From NCBI GenBank assembly GCA_018823135.1, contig JAHJJF010000043.1, positions 1 through 57,115 of the forward strand: a stretch of 57,115 nucleotides of DNA. The letters run 5' to 3'. Below, one piece after another: positions 53,767 through 57,115 of the stretch (positions are counted from its first letter, which is position 1; each line of letters opens with the position of its first letter). The notes below the pieces were generated by a model. That model saw only the letters and a list, made by a program, of their open reading frames with translations, searched no databases and was not told the origin of the DNA. This DNA comes from Pseudomonadota bacterium (GTDB lineage Bacteria; Desulfobacterota; Desulfobulbia; Desulfobulbales; CALZHT01). Made by a program: the position numbers and the translations under genes.

Positions 53767-55236
53767 TCACCTTCTCGCCACAATATAAATAATCTCATAA
53801 CTCATACAATACCCCCCATACTGCTCTGTAAACCATGCATCAAGAGCAGCCAGCCTTTTTCTTGTCAGAACCAGAGGCGCCGACGCCTGCCAGCCGCCGG
53901 TTCCGGTCATTTTAATATGGGCCATGAGATCCAGAAACGAACTGTATTGCTTCCTGACAAATTCACTTTCAACTGATACGGTCTGGAAATGTGGCTCAAA
54001 AAAAATTTCCAGTTCGTTCTTTCCGTGAAATTTCCTGGCCGGTAGATCAACATCGCGATTCATAATTGCTGAAAGCCCCTTGCTCACTTCCTCAAGGGAT
54101 CGAGGTCCAAAAAAAGAGCCGGTAAAGCTGCCGCCCGGTTGCAGAATCCTGCTGATGCCTTCTACTGCCTGCCTGGTATCATCGAACCACTGCATGGTGG
54201 CATTGGAGGTTACAAAATCAAACTTTTTTCCTGTCTGCCTCAGGAAACGCTCCCCGTCCTCGCAGAGAAACTTGACGCGCGCCTTGCCGGAACATTTCTT
54301 TCGAGCTTGAGCAATCATCGCTTCTGAAAAATCAAGCCCGGTAATATCTGCCACAGGAAATTTTTCTGCCAGCATCAATGTATAATTTCCAGTACCGCAG
54401 CCGATTTCCAAAACCGTCTTAACAGTGGACGATTGTTGAAACTTTGTGTTCAATTGAAGAGCAACATCATTCTGGACCCGGGAATATAAATCATAGGTGC
54501 CAGCCGCTTTGGAAAATCCTGCCTTGATTTTTTCTTTTTTGGATGAAGGAGACACAGAAAGAAGTTTGCTAAACTGCTCTGCCAAAAAAACCGGATGCCC
54601 GCAATGTTCAACGATCTCAGTGCGACATCCTGGAAAGCCCGGCATCTGTTCAACCGGGGCGATGATATCCTTTTTGCCATGGAGCAGAATCGTCTCGACC
54701 CCCTGCACAGGAATAACTTCATCTTTATGGAGATAATCCATCCCCATGGCAAGGAGTTCTGGGTCAATCTTCGCCAGAAGCTTTTCTTGATGAATAGTTT
54801 GAAATTTCCTGTAAGCGTCCTTATGACCTAAAAAACATTTCCGGTAAAATGATCTCAGAAAAACCTGATAGTCTTCAGCAAGTCCGGCCTTGATATCCTC
54901 AACCTCCTGGAGCGGCCAACTTTTTCGCAATGACAACAAAATAAGTTTTGAAACCCTTTCAGGATAAACCTTGGCAAAATCAAGGGCAAGATTCGCGCCC
55001 ATGGACCAGCCTGCAAGAATAATGCGGTCAATCTTCTCTGAATCGAGAAATTCCTGCAGATCGCTCACGAAACTCGTCGGATCAACAAAAATTTCCGGGT
55101 GATAAAAAGAATTTTCCTGACCGGCAAGGCCCACACTTTCGAACGTAAAGCCCCAGCCCGGGATAAAAAAAACCGGAAGGCCCGAAAAATTTTCAGGCCC
55201 TGTTCGACTGAATTTATGTTGCACAGTTTCTTTCAT
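53767..55236 (-). CDS. BioH-BioC fusion: pimeloyl-ACP esterase plus malonyl-ACP methyltransferase
   Basis: 489 residues from MKETVQHKFSRTG; a longer frame to 55383 starts with TTG and spans a palindrome, so it is not used. N-terminal alpha/beta hydrolase (about 20-225): FFIPGWGFTFESVG, nucleophile Ser78 in LAGWSMGANLALDFAK, Asp190 in LHGKKDIIAP and His214 in EHCGHPVFLAE, matching BioH. C-terminal SAM methyltransferase (about 235-489): IKAGFSKAAGTYDLYSRVQ, VLEIGCGTGNYTLML near 275, SNATMQWFDD, as in BioC. BioC caps malonyl-ACP and BioH removes the cap after elongation, so the first and last steps of pimelate synthesis share one chain. bioD follows. Confidence 0.88.
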   Translation of the reverse strand: MKETVQHKFSRTGPENFSGLPVFFIPGWGFTFESVGLAGQENSFYHPEIFVDPTSFVSDLQEFLDSEKIDRIILAGWSMGANLALDFAKVYPERVSKLILLSLRKSWPLQEVEDIKAGLAEDYQVFLRSFYRKCFLGHKDAYRKFQTIHQEKLLAKIDPELLAMGMDYLHKDEVIPVQGVETILLHGKKDIIAPVEQMPGFPGCRTEIVEHCGHPVFLAEQFSKLLSVSPSSKKEKIKAGFSKAAGTYDLYSRVQNDVALQLNTKFQQSSTVKTVLEIGCGTGNYTLMLAEKFPVADITGLDFSEAMIAQARKKCSGKARVKFLCEDGERFLRQTGKKFDFVTSNATMQWFDDTRQAVEGISRILQPGGSFTGSFFGPRSLEEVSKGLSAIMNRDVDLPARKFHGKNELEIFFEPHFQTVSVESEFVRKQYSSFLDLMAHIKMTGTGGWQASAPLVLTRKRLAALDAWFTEQYGGYCMSYEIIYIVARR

Positions 55237-55306
55237 TAGAATATTAAATTTCTGTTGTTTTCCCCAAGGCATGGGGAGAAGATTTCCATCTTTGACAAAG
55301 TACGTT

Positions 55307-55335
55307 TTCCGGGAATCCGGTCCGGATTCCCGGAA
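55307..55335. repeat. 29-bp near-perfect palindrome upstream of the BioH-BioC gene
   Basis: TTCCGGGAATCCGG (55307-55320), a single T, and CCGGATTCCCGGAA (55322-55335): perfect 14-bp arms. It lies 71-99 nt before the chosen start, in the 5' leader, and may form RNA structure or an operator. Confidence 0.7.
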
Positions 55336-55438
55336 ATAATCAGGGTGATTCACCCCATCCTCTGCGTCTCCGCCCCTAAGCAAAAGTGTAACATGTTGAT
55401 ATAACTTTTAAAAAAAAGATTACACACCTCGTCGTTTA

Positions 55439-55456
55439 TTGGTGCAACTTTTGCAT
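55439..55456 (+). promoter_or_regulatory. Sigma-54 promoter of the PEP-CTERM gene
   Basis: TTGGTGCAACTTTTGCAT has GG (55441-55442) and GC (55453-55454) exactly 10 nt apart with TTGCA at -12, the sigma-54 pattern. The predicted start of transcription is near 55466, 68 nt before the ATG. PEP-CTERM genes are often under RpoN/PrsR control. Confidence 0.7.
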
Positions 55457-55533
55457 CAGATTATCATTGAAATATATTCATTTCTCATTATCTATACTTT
55501 ACTTCACCTTAAAATTTAATCAGGAAAAGCATC

Positions 55534-56283
55534 ATGTTAGAAAAAAAATTCAGTAAAATAATCGCCATCCTTTTTGTTTTGACATTAGGGACACTGCCTG
55601 TTTCTCCTAAAGCAGAGGCAGTCCCGCTCTTACAAATCTACATGGAAGGCGCAACATATGACTCTTCAACCGAATCATGGACCATAGACTCCGCTGACCC
55701 GTTCAAACTCTGGGTTATAGGGAATACTGGCGGTTCAGAAAACAAGGGTCCTCTTTCTGGCGTGAAACTCTCCGCTGCGGTCCTTACTTCAGAGTTAGCC
55801 ACCGGATCTATTTCATTATCTTCAACAACGACAAGCGTGGTGACAGATCCCTCAATCCCTGTTGCCCCGAACCTGAATACATCAGACCCCTATGACAATG
55901 ACGGCAAAATTCCACTTGACTCCCGTGGCAAAGCCTTACCGAGCCATGGAGAATTGGGCAAAGCAGGGGTGAGCTTTTTTGAATGGAGTCTCGGCGACCT
56001 GACTTTAACAGATTCACCTGTTGGAGACTTCATCGGTGGCTTCCCATCAACTTTTCCAGCCACCGGGCAAATTAATGTGTATACCGTGACCATCGCTGGA
56101 TTTTCAAGGGTCCACTTCGACGCCTATGGTTTTTATAATCTAGGGAAGAAAAACAATGAAAACATCGTGGCTCCTTTTTCCCATGATGCAGAAAGCCATG
56201 ACGTTCCCGAACCAGGCACGCTGTTTCTTTTCGGCACCGGACTTGTCGGCCTTGCGTTAATCGGCAAGCAGAAGAAAAAATAA
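55534..56283 (+). CDS. PEP-CTERM sorting-domain secreted protein
   Basis: 249 residues. Signal peptide FSKIIAILFVLTLGTLPVSP, cleavage near AEA. The mature domain starts VPLLQIYMEGATYDSSTESW and resembles 'choice-of-anchor' secreted proteins. The C-terminus VPEPGTLFLFGTGLVGLALI plus GKQKKK is a complete PEP-CTERM signal: motif, one helix and basic tail. Exosortase (EpsH) should cleave it for display in the extracellular matrix. GGAA ribosome binding site. No exosortase gene is in the window. Confidence 0.9.
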   Translation: MLEKKFSKIIAILFVLTLGTLPVSPKAEAVPLLQIYMEGATYDSSTESWTIDSADPFKLWVIGNTGGSENKGPLSGVKLSAAVLTSELATGSISLSSTTTSVVTDPSIPVAPNLNTSDPYDNDGKIPLDSRGKALPSHGELGKAGVSFFEWSLGDLTLTDSPVGDFIGGFPSTFPATGQINVYTVTIAGFSRVHFDAYGFYNLGKKNNENIVAPFSHDAESHDVPEPGTLFLFGTGLVGLALIGKQKKK

Positions 56284-56303
56284 ATATTTGTATTTGTATC
56301 CTG

Positions 56304-56360
56304 CCCCTTGCATGGTATTGTTTAACTTCACTTCTTACTAAACAAACCCCTGCAAGGGGT
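56304..56360 (+). terminator. Possible terminator/leader structure after the PEP-CTERM gene
   Basis: CCCCTTGCA (56304-56312) can pair with TGCAAGGGG (56351-56359) over a 38-nt loop, or ACCCC-TGCAA-GGGGT (56346-56360) can form alone. The two hairpins exclude each other. No U-run is close. Confidence 0.35.
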
Positions 56361-56385
56361 AGGTGTTTTACCCCGATTTTCTCTC

Positions 56386-56808
56386 ATGAAAAAAATACTT
56401 CTCATCCCGCTATTCATTTTTTTTTCCATTTCCTCATGCGGGGGCGGCGGGGGAGATGATCCTTCAAGCCCAGTAAAAACCTTAACCATAACTTTCACCT
56501 ATGACTTGACTATGGTGCCAAACCTTACCGGTTTCCGTTTTTATAGTGATTCAAACAAGCTCCTTTTATATAGCGATAGAAACAACACCATATCACTGGA
56601 CACAGCAAATTTTCCATCCCACTTCGATATCGATTACTACAAAAACCGGACTGACCAGCAAAAACCCATAGAGCTGAAAATACCCATGTCAGCTTTCACA
56701 AATCCTGTAATCGCAAAAGATTTAAGTTTTGTCATGACCGCCTATGTAAAATACAGTGATAACACCGAGGATGAGAGTGCTTTCTCATCCCCTCTAACTA
56801 TTCAGTAA
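56386..56808 (+). CDS. Small secreted lipoprotein, unknown
   Basis: 140 residues. The signal LIPLFIFFSISSCGGGGGDD has a lipobox-like SSC with Cys18. The mature part is beta-rich: TLTITFTYDLTMVPNLTGFR, then ELKIPMSAFTNPV and FVMTAYVKYSDNTEDESAFS, a pattern like a fibronectin-III or immunoglobulin-type fold. It lies 102 nt after the PEP-CTERM gene on the same strand and may be secreted with it. Family not recognised. Confidence 0.65.
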   Translation: MKKILLIPLFIFFSISSCGGGGGDDPSSPVKTLTITFTYDLTMVPNLTGFRFYSDSNKLLLYSDRNNTISLDTANFPSHFDIDYYKNRTDQQKPIELKIPMSAFTNPVIAKDLSFVMTAYVKYSDNTEDESAFSSPLTIQ

Positions 56809-56823
56809 CCCCCCGGATCAGAC

Positions 56824-57115
56824 TCAACCTGCCAAACCAAATCGCTTCATCTTCTTGTATAATCCCTGCCGGGTAATTCCGAGTACTGCCGCCGCCTGAA
56901 CCTTGTTTCCCTTTGAATCCTCAAGTGCTTTTTTTATCTCTTGTATTTCAAGGGCGGAAATTTGTTCCGGTAATGTCCCGGACGTCTCCTTTTCGCTCTG
57001 TAGTTGCGGACTCGCCCCCTTAACTTCATCAGAACAGCGTTCAACCGTGATCGGTTTTCCCTCAGGTGTAAGGGCAACCAGTCGCTCTATTTCCCTTTGC
57101 AATTGCCGGATATTC
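56824..57115 (-). CDS. Sigma-54-dependent activator, C-terminal part (cut by window edge)
   Basis: About 96 residues remain. The open end reads NIRQLQREIERLVALTPEG, the last block of the NtrC AAA+ domain (usual GNVRELQNxIER). After a linker comes a Fis-type helix-turn-helix: EIQEIKKALEDSKGNKVQAA, then VLGITRQGLYKKMKRFGL. It binds upstream sites and activates RpoN promoters. The likely target next door is the PEP-CTERM promoter at 55.4 kb; PrsR-type regulators have this structure, but the receiver and AAA+ parts are outside the window. Confidence 0.88.
   Translation of the reverse strand, partial: NIRQLQREIERLVALTPEGKPITVERCSDEVKGASPQLQSEKETSGTLPEQISALEIQEIKKALEDSKGNKVQAAAVLGITRQGLYKKMKRFGLAG

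Noticed and set aside
55237-55383. Longer N-terminus for the BioH-BioC protein
   Set aside because: It begins with TTG, lacks a ribosome binding site and runs through a 29-bp palindrome typical of leader DNA.

Overview
The window reads as a chromosomal segment of a Gram-negative, anaerobic or microaerophilic bacterium, most likely a Desulfobacterota member of the Desulfobulbales type. The outer-membrane genes (lptD, MltA/MltB, lipoproteins, a beta-barrel protein) show a Gram-negative envelope. A desulfoferrodoxin, rubrerythrin, ferritin and PerR-like cluster is typical of sulfate-reducer relatives. A PEP-CTERM protein, an exported WD40-caspase and many sensory genes fit the same group. The placement is inferred from gene content only; no rRNA or tRNA gene was seen.

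Layout. 1-8.85 kb (minus strand): a glycogen/trehalose block with a DUF5752-like protein, TreT, GlgX, GlgM, GlgE and a TreS cut by the window edge. Together these would interconvert trehalose, maltose-1-phosphate and alpha-glucan. 9.2-12.9 kb: an OFA-type MFS carrier and a catalase gene broken by an in-frame amber codon. 13.2-17.2 kb: a small two-CXXCH lipoprotein translationally coupled to a second lipoprotein, then a 993-residue exported WD40-caspase protein. 17.3-23.2 kb: a YkgJ-type cysteine-cluster protein, a DUF2914 protein, an ABC-2 exporter pair, a thioredoxin-reductase-like flavoprotein, a VanY-type peptidase and a small membrane protein. 23.5-26.5 kb: an HDOD protein and a GAF-PAS-kinase-receiver hybrid. 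26.6-30.1 kb: a lipoprotein hydrolase, a zinc-ribbon/pseudo-receiver protein and PilT. 30.4-36.0 kb (minus): lptD, a DHH phosphoesterase, mltB and mltA. 36.1-41.3 kb: ilvD, a radical SAM protein and RNase E/G. 41.7-43.9 kb (minus): PerR-like regulator, rubrerythrin, desulfoferrodoxin, ferritin. 44.2-52.7 kb (plus): SAM hydrolase, an ArsR regulator with persulfide-sensor cysteine spacing, an RND/MMPL-LolA-like-beta-barrel set, a DUF2892 protein and an aberrant Sat-CysC fusion. 52.8-55.2 kb (minus): a BioH-BioC fusion and bioD. 55.4-57.1 kb: a PEP-CTERM protein behind a sigma-54 promoter, a small lipoprotein, and the C-terminus of a sigma-54 activator.

Points most worth attention: (i) the Sat-CysC-like protein, in which both active-site arginines of ATP sulfurylase are replaced by acidic residues, a few kb downstream of an ArsR protein with SqrR/BigR cysteine spacing; (ii) the catalase with one in-frame TAG before the haem-ligand tyrosine; (iii) the one-chain BioH-BioC protein; (iv) the DUF5752-like protein, which appears to be an internal duplication coupled to TreT; (v) the exported WD40-caspase; (vi) a GG-N10-GC promoter for the PEP-CTERM gene beside a sigma-54 activator. 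Spacers are rich in short word repeats and in roughly 100-bp elements bounded by inverted repeats.
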